The notes: generated by a model not told the origin, from the sequence alone. A DNA stretch of 64,000 nucleotides from Oceanobacillus jeddahensis (GCF_000750635.1 NZ_CCDM010000001.1:1612001-1676000), one strand, 5' to 3'. Shown: positions 15,435 to 23,571, counted from the stretch's first letter. Numbers and translations: made by a program.

Positions 15435-17015
15435 TTGAAAAAGACAGTAATGACATTAACTGCAGCCTCTGTAGTAGGTTTGAGCAGTGTATTTTTTGCG
15501 GGACCGGTAAAAGCAGAATCAGTAGAAGATCTAGAAAACAGACAATCTGAAGTACAGGAGGATCGTGCTTCTGTACAATCTAATCTATCAGATGCAGAAA
15601 ATGAAGTAGCGAATGTTTTAGTTGATTTACAAGATTTACAACAAGAGATCGATGATTTAAATTCTGCTCTTGAGCAAAATCAAGAAAAATTAGATGAAAC
15701 AGAAGATGGTATTTCAACTACGGAAGATGAAGTTAGTGAATTAGAAGCAGAGATTGAGGAATTAGAAGAAGCAATTGAAAAACGTACAGAAATTTTAAAA
15801 GAACGAGCGGTAGCTTTACAACAAAATGGCGGAGATATCAGCTATCTGGAAGTATTATTTGGAGCTCAAGACTTCAGTGACTTTGTAAGCCGTGTTTCTG
15901 CAGTAAACAAAATTACTGATTCTGATTTAGCTTTACTGGAACAACAAGAAGAAGATAAAAAAGATGTAGCTGAAAAACAAGAGTCTGTTGAGGAAAAGCT
16001 TGACGAATTAAATCAATTAAAAACAGATTTAACAGGAATTAATAATACCATTACAGACCAAAAAGATGCTGCAAAAGATAAAGAAGATTCATTAAAAGAT
16101 AAAGAAGAAGAATTAACAGCACTTATCGACGAACTGGAAATTAAAGATTCTCGTTTAGCTGCGATTGAGCAAGATGTTGCTGACCGTTTAGAAGTAGCAA
16201 CGGCTCCAGCACCGGAAACATTAGTAGCAAGTGCCAGTGTAGGTTCTAGTGATGATAGTAGTGACGAAGCTGAAGTAGAAGAAGAAGCGACAAATGATTC
16301 TGAAGAAGAATCAAATGATACAGAACAAGAAGAAACTACTTCCAGTGAAGATCAAGAAGATACATCTTCAAATACCGAAAGCAATGATGATGGTAATAAT
16401 AGTGGTTCTAGTAATACAAATGAATCCAGTTCTGATAGTGGATCTAGTAACTCAAGTGATTCAGGTAATTCCAATGAATCTAGTGGATCTAGTAATTCAA
16501 GCAGCTCTAGCGAATCTAGTAGTTCTAATGGTAATAACTCTGGCAATTCTGGTAGTTCAGGTGGCTCTGGCGGCGGATCAGATAATTCCGATAAAGAGGA
16601 CAAAGATAATAACTCAGGAGGATCCACCCCATCAACAGGATCTGGAATCAGCGGAGTACTTAGCGCTGCACAAAGTCAAACACATCAAAACACATATGTT
16701 TGGGGAGGAAAAAGCCCTAGCACAGGTTTTGACTGCTCAGGTTTTGTATCTTGGGCATTTGCGCAAGCTGGATATTCCATTCCGTCTTACACTGGCGCAT
16801 TAGTAAATGTTGGTTCATCTGTTTCTCAAAGCGATATGCAACCAGGAGATCTGGTTTTCTTTAATACAAATGGTACAAATGGCCATGTAGGCATTTACCT
16901 GGGTAACAACAAGTTTATTGGTTCTCAAAGCAGTACAGGCGTTGCAGTTGCTGATATGTCACCAGGAAGCTACTGGGGTAAAGAATTCAGCGGAACAGTA
17001 CGTCGCGTACAATAA
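15435..17015 (+). CDS. Secreted coiled-coil NlpC/P60 endopeptidase (CwlO/PcsB-like)
   Basis: 526 residues from a TTG start, supported by GGGG upstream and a proper signal peptide immediately after (KKTVMTLTAASVVGLSS, cleavage after PVKA near residue 27). Residues about 30-230 form a coiled coil with GGDISYLEVLFGAQDFSDF, shared with the protein at 1-1154. A Ser/Asn/Gly/Asp-rich linker (about 265-400) leads to the NlpC/P60 domain (about 405-526) with catalytic Cys in GFDCSGFVSWAF and His in NGHVGIYLGNN. It should cut D,L-peptide bonds in peptidoglycan stem peptides outside the membrane, as CwlO does in elongation. Monocistronic, with a long leader and terminator. Confidence 0.92.
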   Translation: MKKTVMTLTAASVVGLSSVFFAGPVKAESVEDLENRQSEVQEDRASVQSNLSDAENEVANVLVDLQDLQQEIDDLNSALEQNQEKLDETEDGISTTEDEVSELEAEIEELEEAIEKRTEILKERAVALQQNGGDISYLEVLFGAQDFSDFVSRVSAVNKITDSDLALLEQQEEDKKDVAEKQESVEEKLDELNQLKTDLTGINNTITDQKDAAKDKEDSLKDKEEELTALIDELEIKDSRLAAIEQDVADRLEVATAPAPETLVASASVGSSDDSSDEAEVEEEATNDSEEESNDTEQEETTSSEDQEDTSSNTESNDDGNNSGSSNTNESSSDSGSSNSSDSGNSNESSGSSNSSSSSESSSSNGNNSGNSGSSGGSGGGSDNSDKEDKDNNSGGSTPSTGSGISGVLSAAQSQTHQNTYVWGGKSPSTGFDCSGFVSWAFAQAGYSIPSYTGALVNVGSSVSQSDMQPGDLVFFNTNGTNGHVGIYLGNNKFIGSQSSTGVAVADMSPGSYWGKEFSGTVRRVQ

Positions 17016-17031
17016 TAAACCTATTACCAAA

Positions 17032-17074
17032 AGTCTTTGCATGAAGAAGTGCTTCGTGTGAAGGCTTTTTTACT
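17032..17074 (+). terminator. Terminator of the NlpC/P60 gene
   Basis: Imperfect stem AAGTCTTTGCATGAAG / CTTCGTGTGAAGGCTT with several G-T pairs, followed by TTTTTT. Confidence 0.75.
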
Positions 17075-17288
17075 TGATAATAAAATTTCAAATTTTGTTT
17101 GTAAGCATACTTGTCCACAAACTATACTATATTTGTTATCATGTTCGGAGCGGTTTTGGGTAAGTAAAAAATGTATTTTATGAACTTGCTAGTAGGAATA
17201 GTAGTATATACCCCATCTCAGAAACAATGAAATATATAAAGAATTAAATATTAGACAAACAAAAATTTCGTATTAGATTCTGTATTCT

Positions 17289-17343
17289 TTATCACGGGGA
17301 ATTGTCTGTAAAACTCCCACTGAAAGAAGTTTCGTTTTATCTG
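17289..17343 (+). repeat. Second repeat family, copy A
   Basis: TCTTTATCACGGGGAATTG then TCTGTAAAACTCCCACTGAA and GAAGTTTCGTTTTAT. Nearly identical to 38906-38958. Confidence 0.7.
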
Positions 17344-17412
17344 CAGTACTTTCATAGCCAAGTAGACACATTAAGCCTTTATCCATTATAATAAAGATAA
17401 GAGAGAGGGTGA

Positions 17413-17523
17413 TCTGATGGGAAGGTAATATGGAACTATATATATAATCAACATACGTCGATATCCATTGAACCTAATCATTTGGATCATCTACGTGTGG
17501 AAAAGGTAAAAAAATCTTTATAA
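17413..17523 (+). pseudogene. Possible remnant of a small gene
   Basis: A startless frame of 36 codons that reads plausibly as protein (WNYIYNQHTSISIEPNHL, then RVEKVKKSL). A ribosome binding site (GAGAGAGGGTG) and an ATG lie at its head, but the ATG at 17417 is in another frame that stops after three codons. A single-base frameshift would join them. It could equally be chance. Confidence 0.3.
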
Positions 17524-17588
17524 TAATCGAAGGATATTTAAAATTTCAGGAGGTGAAATCCTTGGGCAATTTTGCACAAGGATCTTAA

Positions 17589-18911
17589 TTGGACATATCG
17601 ACCATGATTAATTTATTTGCGGTTGCTATTTTGATCGCATTAACTGCTTTTTTTGTTATGTCAGAATTTGCTATTGTAAAAATTCGGAGTACTCAATTAG
17701 AGCCTCATATTGCAGCTGGGAAAGGGTCCGCTGCTGCGGCTAAAAAGGTCGTTACACATCTTGATGAGTATTTATCTGCTTGTCAATTAGGGATTACGAT
17801 TACAGCACTTGGAATTGGACGTTTAGCAGAGCCAACGTTTGAGAGAATGTTACATCCGCTTTTGGAGGAATTTAATATTGGAGCGGGCCTTGTTACAACC
17901 CTTTCCATTCTTATTTCATTCTTAATTGCAACCTTCTTGCACGTGGTTGTCGGAGAACTTGCTCCCAAAACTTTAGCAATTCAAAAAGCGGAACAGGTTA
18001 CGTTAATTGTGGCTAGGCCACTAACCTGGTTCTATCGCCTGTTGTTTCCTTTTATTTGGTTATTGAATGGATCCGCTCGATTATTAACCAAAGCAGTTGG
18101 TTTACAACCAATGAGCGGGCATGAGGAAACTCATACAGAAGAAGAACTACGTTTAATATTGGCTGACAGTTATAAAAGTGGTGAAATCAATCAATCTGAA
18201 ATGATGTATGTAAACAATATATTTGATTTTGATGAGCGAGTAGCTAGAGAAATTATGACGCCGAGAACAGAAATGATCTATTTCTCAACGGAAGATAGCT
18301 TTGAGGAAAACTTGGAAATTATCCGTGAAGGACAATTTACACGTTATCCGGTGGCAGATCAAGATAAGGATAATATTATTGGTTTGGTAAATCTAAAAGA
18401 AGTATTTACTGGGAAGTTAAATAATGATGAACCTGCGACGATTGAAGATTATATTCGTCCAATTATTCATGTATCAGAAGCAACACCAATTCGTCAACTT
18501 CTCTTAAAAATGCAGAAAGAACGTATTCATATGGCAATTGTTAATGATGAATATGGTGGTACAGCGGGATTAGTTACCGTTGAAGATATTTTAGAAGAGA
18601 TTGTTGGAGAGATCCGGGATGAATTTGATGAAGATGAAGTACCCGATTTTGAAACAGTTGATGATACCACTTATTTAGTGGCAGGCCGGGTCAGCTTAGA
18701 CGATATTAATCAAAAGCTGGGTATTACTTTAGAAGATGATGAAGTTGATACGATTGGCGGGTGGTTCTTTACCCATAACCTTGAAGCAGAAGTAGGAACG
18801 GTTATGGAATTTGAAGGGTATGCATTTACACTTGTTGAAAAAGATGGGTATCAAATTAAGAGAGTGAAAATCACAAAAGTAGCAGAAGAAGAATTGCCTG
18901 AGCAGGAATAA
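17589..18911 (+). CDS. DUF21/CBS-pair/CorC_HlyC transporter (MpfA/YhdP-like)
   Basis: 440 residues from a TTG start with AAGGA six bases upstream. Domain order: an N-terminal DUF21 (CNNM) membrane domain with three to four helices (about 5-190, LTAFFVMSEFAIVKIRSTQL, then VVGELAPKTLAI), a CBS pair (about 205-335, RVAREIMTPRTEMIYFS, VNDEYGGTAGLVTVEDILEE) and a CorC_HlyC domain (about 350-430). CNNM-type proteins handle Mg2+ or Co2+ efflux; in B. subtilis MpfA protects against high Mg2+. An eight-codon mini-frame (TTG at 17562, stop at 17586) ends right at this start, which could couple translation. A terminator follows. Confidence 0.87.
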   Translation: MDISTMINLFAVAILIALTAFFVMSEFAIVKIRSTQLEPHIAAGKGSAAAAKKVVTHLDEYLSACQLGITITALGIGRLAEPTFERMLHPLLEEFNIGAGLVTTLSILISFLIATFLHVVVGELAPKTLAIQKAEQVTLIVARPLTWFYRLLFPFIWLLNGSARLLTKAVGLQPMSGHEETHTEEELRLILADSYKSGEINQSEMMYVNNIFDFDERVAREIMTPRTEMIYFSTEDSFEENLEIIREGQFTRYPVADQDKDNIIGLVNLKEVFTGKLNNDEPATIEDYIRPIIHVSEATPIRQLLLKMQKERIHMAIVNDEYGGTAGLVTVEDILEEIVGEIRDEFDEDEVPDFETVDDTTYLVAGRVSLDDINQKLGITLEDDEVDTIGGWFFTHNLEAEVGTVMEFEGYAFTLVEKDGYQIKRVKITKVAEEELPEQE

Positions 18912-18960
18912 AGCTTAAAATAGAATATACAAACAGATTAAAGTTATCTGTTTTGAAGAT

Positions 18961-18990
18961 AAGAAGGGGGATAACCTCTTCTTTTTTTTG
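18961..18990 (+). terminator. Terminator of the DUF21/CBS gene
   Basis: AAGAAGGGGG / CCTCTTCTT hairpin and T8. A small hairpin (AACAGAT / ATCTGTT) precedes it. Confidence 0.8.
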
Positions 18991-19060
18991 CACTAGAAAA
19001 GTATAGGAAAGCGAATATAGGACTGTAAAAATTATTTAGTAGCTTTCTGTAGATATTAAA

Positions 19061-19086
19061 GTTTAAACACTATTTATTTCGGTTAC
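19061..19086 (+). promoter_or_regulatory. Possible sigma-B-type promoter of the VLRF1-like gene
   Basis: GTTTAA at 19061, 14-bp spacer, then GGTTAC; compare the sigma-B consensus GTTTAA-N12/15-GGGTAT. The -10 element matches at four of six positions. Confidence 0.35.
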
Positions 19087-19123
19087 ACAGTAAATATATA
19101 CTGATTTTGGAGGAGGGCTTATA

Positions 19124-19930
19124 GTGAACGATATACAAGATATTGTAAAAGAATTAGAGAATGTTAGAGGAACTGGAGCTAATAAAATATTTACCATGTA
19201 CTTGAATACAGATTTAAGCGATCCAGATCAGCAAAGTGGAGAATGGAAGATTCACCTGAAAAATGGATTGAACAATTTTGAGCATTATTTAAAAGAAGCT
19301 GACAATGAAGAAGAACTCAAAAATTATAAGAAAGTTAAAAAGCAAGTAAAAGCTTTTATGGATGAAATAGAAAGAGATTTGATGCGAGGCGTCATTATTG
19401 TAGCATCTGCTGACGGGGAAGTCTGGATTGCTGAACGTGTGCAGATGCATTTAGAAAATGAATTTGAATGGCAGGAAACACCAGTTTTAGATCAATTAAA
19501 GTCACTCTCAGAAAAGTATCCAAAGACAGGGATCATTCTTGTTCAGCAAAATCAGGTTAAGCTGATTGACAGCAATCTAAATCAGGTAAAAGATACGGCA
19601 GAATATGAACTGGATGTAGAAGAGGATACATGGAAGATGAAACAAGGCCCTCGTCATGGCAGAGCAAAGCAAGGAATGGGGGCGAACAGTGTACAGAAAG
19701 ATTTATTCAATGATCGTTATGAAGCAAATCAATATCGCTGGTATAAAAGCATTGCTCCTAAGTTGGACAAGCAGGCAAAAGATAGAGAATGGAAGCGAAT
19801 TTTCATCGTTGGTGAAGCACCAGCTTCTAAAACATTGGAAACCGAAATGAACAAAGATGTGGAAGAAGTCATTTTAAAGAATATGCTGGATCATGAAGAA
19901 AGTAAGGTCTTGGAAACGATATTAGATTAA
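19124..19930 (+). CDS. VLRF1/baeRF family aeRF1-type release factor homologue
   Basis: 268 residues starting with GTG behind GGAGGAGG. The N-terminal block TMYLNTDLSDPDQQSGEWKI with a following acidic helical stretch, the Q-rich middle and the final VEEVILKNMLDHEESK match the VLRF1 (Vms1-like) group of bacterial archaeo-eukaryotic release factor homologues, three-domain proteins with an RNase-H-like fold. Relatives act on stalled ribosomes by releasing peptidyl-tRNA. The catalytic loop would be near the basic segment QGPRHGRAKQGMGANS (about 175-190), where a canonical GGQ is not visible. Monocistronic. Role in this organism is inferred only. Confidence 0.7.
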   Translation: MNDIQDIVKELENVRGTGANKIFTMYLNTDLSDPDQQSGEWKIHLKNGLNNFEHYLKEADNEEELKNYKKVKKQVKAFMDEIERDLMRGVIIVASADGEVWIAERVQMHLENEFEWQETPVLDQLKSLSEKYPKTGIILVQQNQVKLIDSNLNQVKDTAEYELDVEEDTWKMKQGPRHGRAKQGMGANSVQKDLFNDRYEANQYRWYKSIAPKLDKQAKDREWKRIFIVGEAPASKTLETEMNKDVEEVILKNMLDHEESKVLETILD

Positions 19931-19972
19931 ACGTTGAGATATTTTAAAGAAAACACTATATTTTGTTAACGA

Positions 19973-20033
19973 AAAAACCGAACTGATTTCCTTTTTCATC
20001 TGATGATGATAGGTAAATCAGTTCGGTTTTCTG
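19973..20033 (+). terminator. Terminator of the VLRF1-like gene
   Basis: Perfect 16-bp stem (19974-19989 with 20015-20030), 25-nt loop, ending in TTTTCTG; A-rich on the other side, so it may also serve the convergent SH3b gene. Confidence 0.8.
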
Positions 20034-20094
20034 TGAGGATATAAATTAAGATTATATGTAACATTTTAATGAGCGATTAGAAATGTTAAACTCC

Positions 20095-20556
20095 TTACTC
20101 AATGGCTTCTAAGTATCCAGCATTTGCATACCCGGTGACATCTTGGTAAGTAACTTCAACCCATTCGTACTCATCTTCCTCGCCAATAACTTGGACAATA
20201 TCCCCCGTAACGAGTGTTGCGACAACCTCACTGTCCGCACTTGGGCTGCTGCGGATATTTAATAAATCTGCAGTAACCTCAAAATCTTCTCCATTGGAAT
20301 TATCGGCTTCTGCATCCGCTTCTTCCTCTGATTCAGAATTATCGGATTCCTCATCTGAATCCGTGTCCTCGTCTGTTGAATTTGCTTCCTCTTCTGTTTC
20401 TTCTTCATCGCTGTCTATCTCGTTTACTTCTGAAACTTCATTTTGAAAGTCGAAATCTGGATTGTTGAATTGTCTTTGCATAATTAAAACAAATACAATA
20501 AATACAATTCCTGCAATGAATAATAATAATAATCGAAATTTACTACTTTTACGCAT
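20095..20556 (-). CDS. Membrane-anchored SH3b domain protein
   Basis: 153 residues. One N-terminal membrane helix (about 8-27, LLLLFIAGIVFIVFVLIM) is preceded by Arg/Lys residues, placing the rest outside the cell. A strongly acidic Glu/Asp/Ser/Asn linker (about 40-90) leads to a C-terminal bacterial SH3 domain (about 93-150, LLNIRSSPSADSEVVATL and GDIVQVIGE, ending GYANAGYLEAI). SH3b domains bind peptidoglycan or mediate contacts in wall proteins. There is no catalytic domain. Monocistronic. Precise role unknown. Confidence 0.78.
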   Translation of the reverse strand: MRKSSKFRLLLLFIAGIVFIVFVLIMQRQFNNPDFDFQNEVSEVNEIDSDEEETEEEANSTDEDTDSDEESDNSESEEEADAEADNSNGEDFEVTADLLNIRSSPSADSEVVATLVTGDIVQVIGEEDEYEWVEVTYQDVTGYANAGYLEAIE

Positions 20557-20649
20557 ACTACTCTGCTCCTAATATATTTGTTCTAAAGGTAGTATACATA
20601 ACTTTTGAACATAAAGAAATAGCAATTCCAAAAAAAGTTTGTCAAATCA

Positions 20650-20697
20650 TTAGAAAACTCGTATTCGCTTATTTTTTAGTGAATACGAGTTTTCTTT
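20650..20697 (-). terminator. Terminator of the zinc uptake operon
   Basis: Perfect 15-bp stem (20652-20666 with 20681-20695), directly downstream of zur on the minus strand. Confidence 0.8.
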
Positions 20698-20714
20698 ACA
20701 ATAAAATACATGTT

Positions 20715-21128
20715 TTAAGCATGAATACAGGTTGGACATTTGCCATAAATCTCAAATTTATGATCATCAATTTCATAATTTTTCAGTTCAGCTGAAGCAG
20801 TCTCCATCGGACACATTTCAATCTCTTTTGTTTTACCGCAATCGGTACAAATAAAATGATGATGATGGTGATGGCTGCAGCTTAAGCGAAAGTGCTTTTC
20901 ACCTTCTAAATCTGTTTTTTCCAGTATCCCCAGATCATGATATAAGTGCAGGTTGCGATAGATTGTATCGAAACTGACTGCCCCATATTTATTTTCGAGA
21001 TGAGCAATTAAATCTTTTGCGGGACGGTATCCATCCTCTGAGGAAAAGAATTCTAAAATCTCTTTCCGTTTTCCGGTTGTTTTGTATCCTTTTTCTTTTA
21101 AAATAGTGATGGCTTCTTGAAGATTCAT
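20715..21128 (-). CDS. zur: Zinc uptake regulator Zur (Fur family)
   Basis: 137 residues. N-terminal winged helix (about 1-80, LKEKGYKTTGKRKEILEFF and SFDTIYRNLHLYHDLGIL) and C-terminal metal-binding dimerisation domain. Two Cys pairs, CTDC and CPTC, form the structural zinc site, and the His run SCSHHHHHHFICTDC is a metal-sensing region. The gene closes an operon behind the zinc ABC ATPase and permease, 15 bp after the permease, so Zur would repress its own synthesis. A Zur-like box sits in the operon promoter. Fur or PerR are less likely because of this context. Confidence 0.88.
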   Translation of the reverse strand: MNLQEAITILKEKGYKTTGKRKEILEFFSSEDGYRPAKDLIAHLENKYGAVSFDTIYRNLHLYHDLGILEKTDLEGEKHFRLSCSHHHHHHFICTDCGKTKEIEMCPMETASAELKNYEIDDHKFEIYGKCPTCIHA

Positions 21129-21143
21129 CGAAAAAACCTCCGT

Positions 21144-21968
21144 TTATTTTCGTAACTTTTTCATTCCTATCGCAATTAATAATAAAACCAACGACGTCAT
21201 GACAATCGTTCCTCCTGGTGGGATATCTAAATAGTAACCTGAGATAATCCCAAATACAACAGCAATTTCACCAAAAAGAATCGAAAGGAAAATCATTTGT
21301 TTAAACCCTTTAGCAATACGCATGCTGGCTGCAACTGGCAATGTCATTAAAGCAGAAACCAATAATACACCGACAATACGGATAGAAGCAGCAATAACAA
21401 GGGCTGTCAGTACGATAAATAACATATTGATCCATTTCACATGCAGTCCGGCAATAGTTGCTTGTTCTTCATCAAAGGACATGGTAAATAATTCTTTGAA
21501 GAAGAGCCAAATAATGAATAGAACAAAGGCAGCTACACCGAAAATGACATAAAAATCATTGACAGTTACGGCAGATACAGATCCAAATAGATAGTTGAAT
21601 AAATCCGTGTTAAACCCATCTGCAATCGAAATGAAGATAACACTCAAACCGACTCCGGCAGATAAAATAATAGGAATAGAGATTTCCTGATAGGCTTTAT
21701 ACACGGTACGCAGTTTTTCAATAAAGATAGAGCCTATCACAGAAAATATCATGCCGCTGTAGATCGGTGAGATTACCCACCCGTATATTTTTTCAGCCAT
21801 CAGCCCAAATGAAATTCCGGCTAAAGTAACGTGCGAAAGTGCATCTGCTATTAATGATTGTCTTCTCACAACGATAAAAGTTCCTAGTAATGGTGCAATT
21901 ATACCAATTAAGATACCTGTGAGAAACGTATGTCTTAAAAAGGGGTATGTTAAAAAATCCAAAAGCAT
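21144..21968 (-). CDS. znuB: Zinc ABC transporter permease (ZnuB/AdcB family)
   Basis: 274 residues with eight to nine hydrophobic segments across the whole length. The family motif following helix two (VVRRQSLIADALSHVTLAG) is typical of ABC-3 metal permeases, as is the helical IRIVGVLLVSALMTLPVAAS near residues 196-216. It carries Zn2+ (or Mn2+) through the cytoplasmic membrane, powered by the ATPase encoded 21 bp upstream. No substrate-binding lipoprotein gene (ZnuA/AdcA) is in this window, so the receptor must be encoded elsewhere. Confidence 0.88.
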   Translation of the reverse strand: MLLDFLTYPFLRHTFLTGILIGIIAPLLGTFIVVRRQSLIADALSHVTLAGISFGLMAEKIYGWVISPIYSGMIFSVIGSIFIEKLRTVYKAYQEISIPIILSAGVGLSVIFISIADGFNTDLFNYLFGSVSAVTVNDFYVIFGVAAFVLFIIWLFFKELFTMSFDEEQATIAGLHVKWINMLFIVLTALVIAASIRIVGVLLVSALMTLPVAASMRIAKGFKQMIFLSILFGEIAVVFGIISGYYLDIPPGGTIVMTSLVLLLIAIGMKKLRK

Positions 21969-21989
21969 TGTCTTTCCTCCAACGATAAA

Positions 21990-22739
21990 TTAATGCGTAA
22001 CCAGGCTGACTGGATGACCATAAATTTGAGAAAAGTCTGCTTCTGTAAGGGATGCATATTCATCAGGATTCCCATGAAAATGCAATGTTTTATTTAAACA
22101 AACAATATCAGTCGCATACTCGGTCATTGTGCCTGTATCATGTGTTACCAGCAGTAGTGTTTTTTTGAATTCAGTATTGAGTTTGTAAAGCAATTCATAA
22201 AATATTTTTACGTTCTCATAATCAATTCCAACAGTCGGTTCGTCCAAAATAATCAGCTCAGGATCACTGACCAGTGCACGCGCAATAAAAATCCGCTGCT
22301 GCTGACCGCCGGAGAGATTGCCGATATTTTGCTTTGTATATTCCGTCATGCCGACTTGAGCAATTGCTTCATGAATTTTTTGCTTATCTTTTTTTGATAA
22401 AAATTTTAAATAGCCAAGCTGTGCAGTTAGTCCAGAAGCAACTACTTCATAAACGGTTGCAGGAAAACCTTTATTAAATGCATTCGCTTTTTGTGAGACA
22501 AAACCAATTCGATCTCTATTTTTAAGCTTTTGAATAGACTGTCCAAAAACCATTATCTCTCCCGTTTCCGGTTTTTCTAAACCGAGAATCAGCCGGATTA
22601 ATGTCGTTTTTCCTCCGCCATTCGGCCCTACCAATCCCATGAAAGCTCCTTCGGGAATTTCAAAGTTTATATTATCCAAGACTTTACGAGATTCATAATG
22701 GAAGTTAATATTTGACATAGACACAACAGGTGTTGTCAT
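21990..22739 (-). CDS. znuC: Zinc ABC transporter ATP-binding protein (ZnuC/AdcC family)
   Basis: 249 residues. Walker A GPNGGGKTT, Q-loop GFVSQKANAFNKG, signature LSGGQQQRIFIARAL, Walker B LIILDEPTVGIDY and switch His VTHDTG are all present. The closest families are manganese/zinc ABC-3 ATPases, and the operon with Zur argues for zinc. It is the first gene of the operon, with a good ribosome binding site (GGAGGAAT). Regulation by zinc through the box at 22802-22845 is inferred. Confidence 0.9.
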   Translation of the reverse strand: MTTPVVSMSNINFHYESRKVLDNINFEIPEGAFMGLVGPNGGGKTTLIRLILGLEKPETGEIMVFGQSIQKLKNRDRIGFVSQKANAFNKGFPATVYEVVASGLTAQLGYLKFLSKKDKQKIHEAIAQVGMTEYTKQNIGNLSGGQQQRIFIARALVSDPELIILDEPTVGIDYENVKIFYELLYKLNTEFKKTLLLVTHDTGTMTEYATDIVCLNKTLHFHGNPDEYASLTEADFSQIYGHPVSLVTH

Positions 22740-22798
22740 TGTATTCCTCCATTCATTTTAATATAATAATTGAATGTACTAAATAAAGTACTTTATCT

Positions 22799-22845
22799 AT
22801 GATAGCGTAAGGATTACTATTTGTAAACAGGAACGATTACGATTT
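22799..22845 (-). promoter_or_regulatory. Promoter and Zur-like box of the zinc operon
   Basis: Minus strand: -35 TTTACA (22822-22827), exact 17-bp spacer, -10 TATCAT (22799-22804). The spacer is itself most of a Zur-like box, AAATAGTAATCCTTACGCTAT (22802-22822), close to the Bacillus consensus AAATCGTAAT-N-ATTACGATTT. A second half box AAATCGTAAT lies just upstream (22836-22845). Repressor binding would cover the polymerase site. Confidence 0.65.
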
Positions 22846-22881
22846 TTAAAAACCTTTCGTGATAATATGTATTATATAGAA

Positions 22882-23150
22882 CTTAATTTTCGTACATTAA
22901 ATAGAAACTTCATTCCAATGGAAACAGGAATTGATCGTTCCTTCGATAAAAAAGAAGGTGAAGTGTAAGGCACCGCTGCGGCGGACCGTTTTGCTTTCCT
23001 AGGGGCACGCTCTTCAGCTAACTTTTGCCAAGAAGAGCGCTTGGCAAAAGTGGATCTTCAGATGGTGCTGATCCCTCAGGAGTCAAAACGGTCCGCCTCC
23101 GCTAGTAAGGTGTTCTATACGTGGAATAACTGAACAAAAAAGCTAGATCA
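22882..23150 (+). repeat. MITE-like element, copy 3 (composite, degraded)
   Basis: Left end CTTAATTTTCGTACATTAA and the following AACTTCATTCCAATGGAAACAGGAATTGATCGTTCC-type block match copies 1, 2 and 5, as does the core CACCGCTGCGGCGGA. The core is interrupted by a foreign module bounded by perfect 14-bp inverted repeats (22980-22993 with 23084-23097), which contains a second perfect 12-bp hairpin (23021-23032 with 23040-23051). The right end is not recognisable. Confidence 0.7.
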
Positions 23151-23448
23151 GACAGAATATATTTTTCATGGTGCTTAGTAAAAATGTTCGACAATGATTA
23201 CTTTTTGTGCATGAAAGCTATTCCTGATGTTAACTATCCATGCTGTCATGATTGGCTGTTCAGGGGAAAGCTATTATTTCGTCAAACTCATCAAAATGTG
23301 ATTTCTTTCATTCGCTGTAGAATCTCATCAGAGTGGAGACCAACCACGGAGCACGTTTGCAGGCTAAACCTGTAACGTCTGCATTAGGGCGTCCTTGGAG
23401 TGCGGAATAATTATTTTGAAACCCCTTACAAAAATATCGTTAAATATA
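23151..23448. other. Intergenic region between repeat copy 3 and the fad promoter
   Basis: About 300 AT-rich bases. A 63-codon frame at 23184-23375 has no ribosome binding site and unlikely composition, so I do not call it. I see no other structure. Confidence 0.4.
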
Positions 23449-23477
23449 TTGCGAAAAAATAAATAATCCGTTATAGT
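23449..23477 (+). promoter_or_regulatory. Promoter of the fadNAE operon
   Basis: -35 TTGCGA (23449-23454), 17-bp spacer, -10 TATAGT (23472-23477). Confidence 0.65.
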
Positions 23478-23531
23478 ATAGATAACATGAGATATGCGAT
23501 TTGCCAATATCTTTATTTTTTGGCTTAAAAA

Positions 23532-23549
23532 TGAATGAGTATTCATTCA
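23532..23549 (+). promoter_or_regulatory. FadR operator in the fadN leader
   Basis: TGAATGAGTATTCATTCA, a perfect 7-4-7 palindrome matching the Bacillus FadR consensus TGAATGAMTANTCATTCA, lies about 50 bp downstream of the likely transcription start and 22 bp before the fadN ATG. FadR would act here as a roadblock relieved by long-chain acyl-CoA. Confidence 0.88.
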
Positions 23550-23571
23550 AGAAAGGCTGGAGGATTGTGAA

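Larger units (their letters stand above)
17075..17588. other. Intergenic region with a repeat fragment and a decayed frame
   Basis: Over 500 bases without an intact gene. It holds a copy of the second repeat family (17289-17343), a startless open frame of 36 codons (17413-17523) and an eight-codon mini-frame with a strong ribosome binding site just before the DUF21/CBS gene. No known riboswitch is recognisable. Confidence 0.5.

Noticed and set aside
16294..16803. 169-codon plus-strand frame inside the NlpC/P60 gene
   Set aside because: Off-frame product of the Ser/Asn/Gly linker; low complexity and no start signal.
17075..17588. Mg2+ (M-box) or Mn2+ (yybP-ykoY) riboswitch in the leader of the DUF21/CBS gene
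   Set aside because: Conserved core sequences of neither class can be found.
23184..23375. 63-codon frame upstream of fadN
   Set aside because: No ribosome binding site, unusual Cys/Trp/His content and location between a repeat and the fad promoter.
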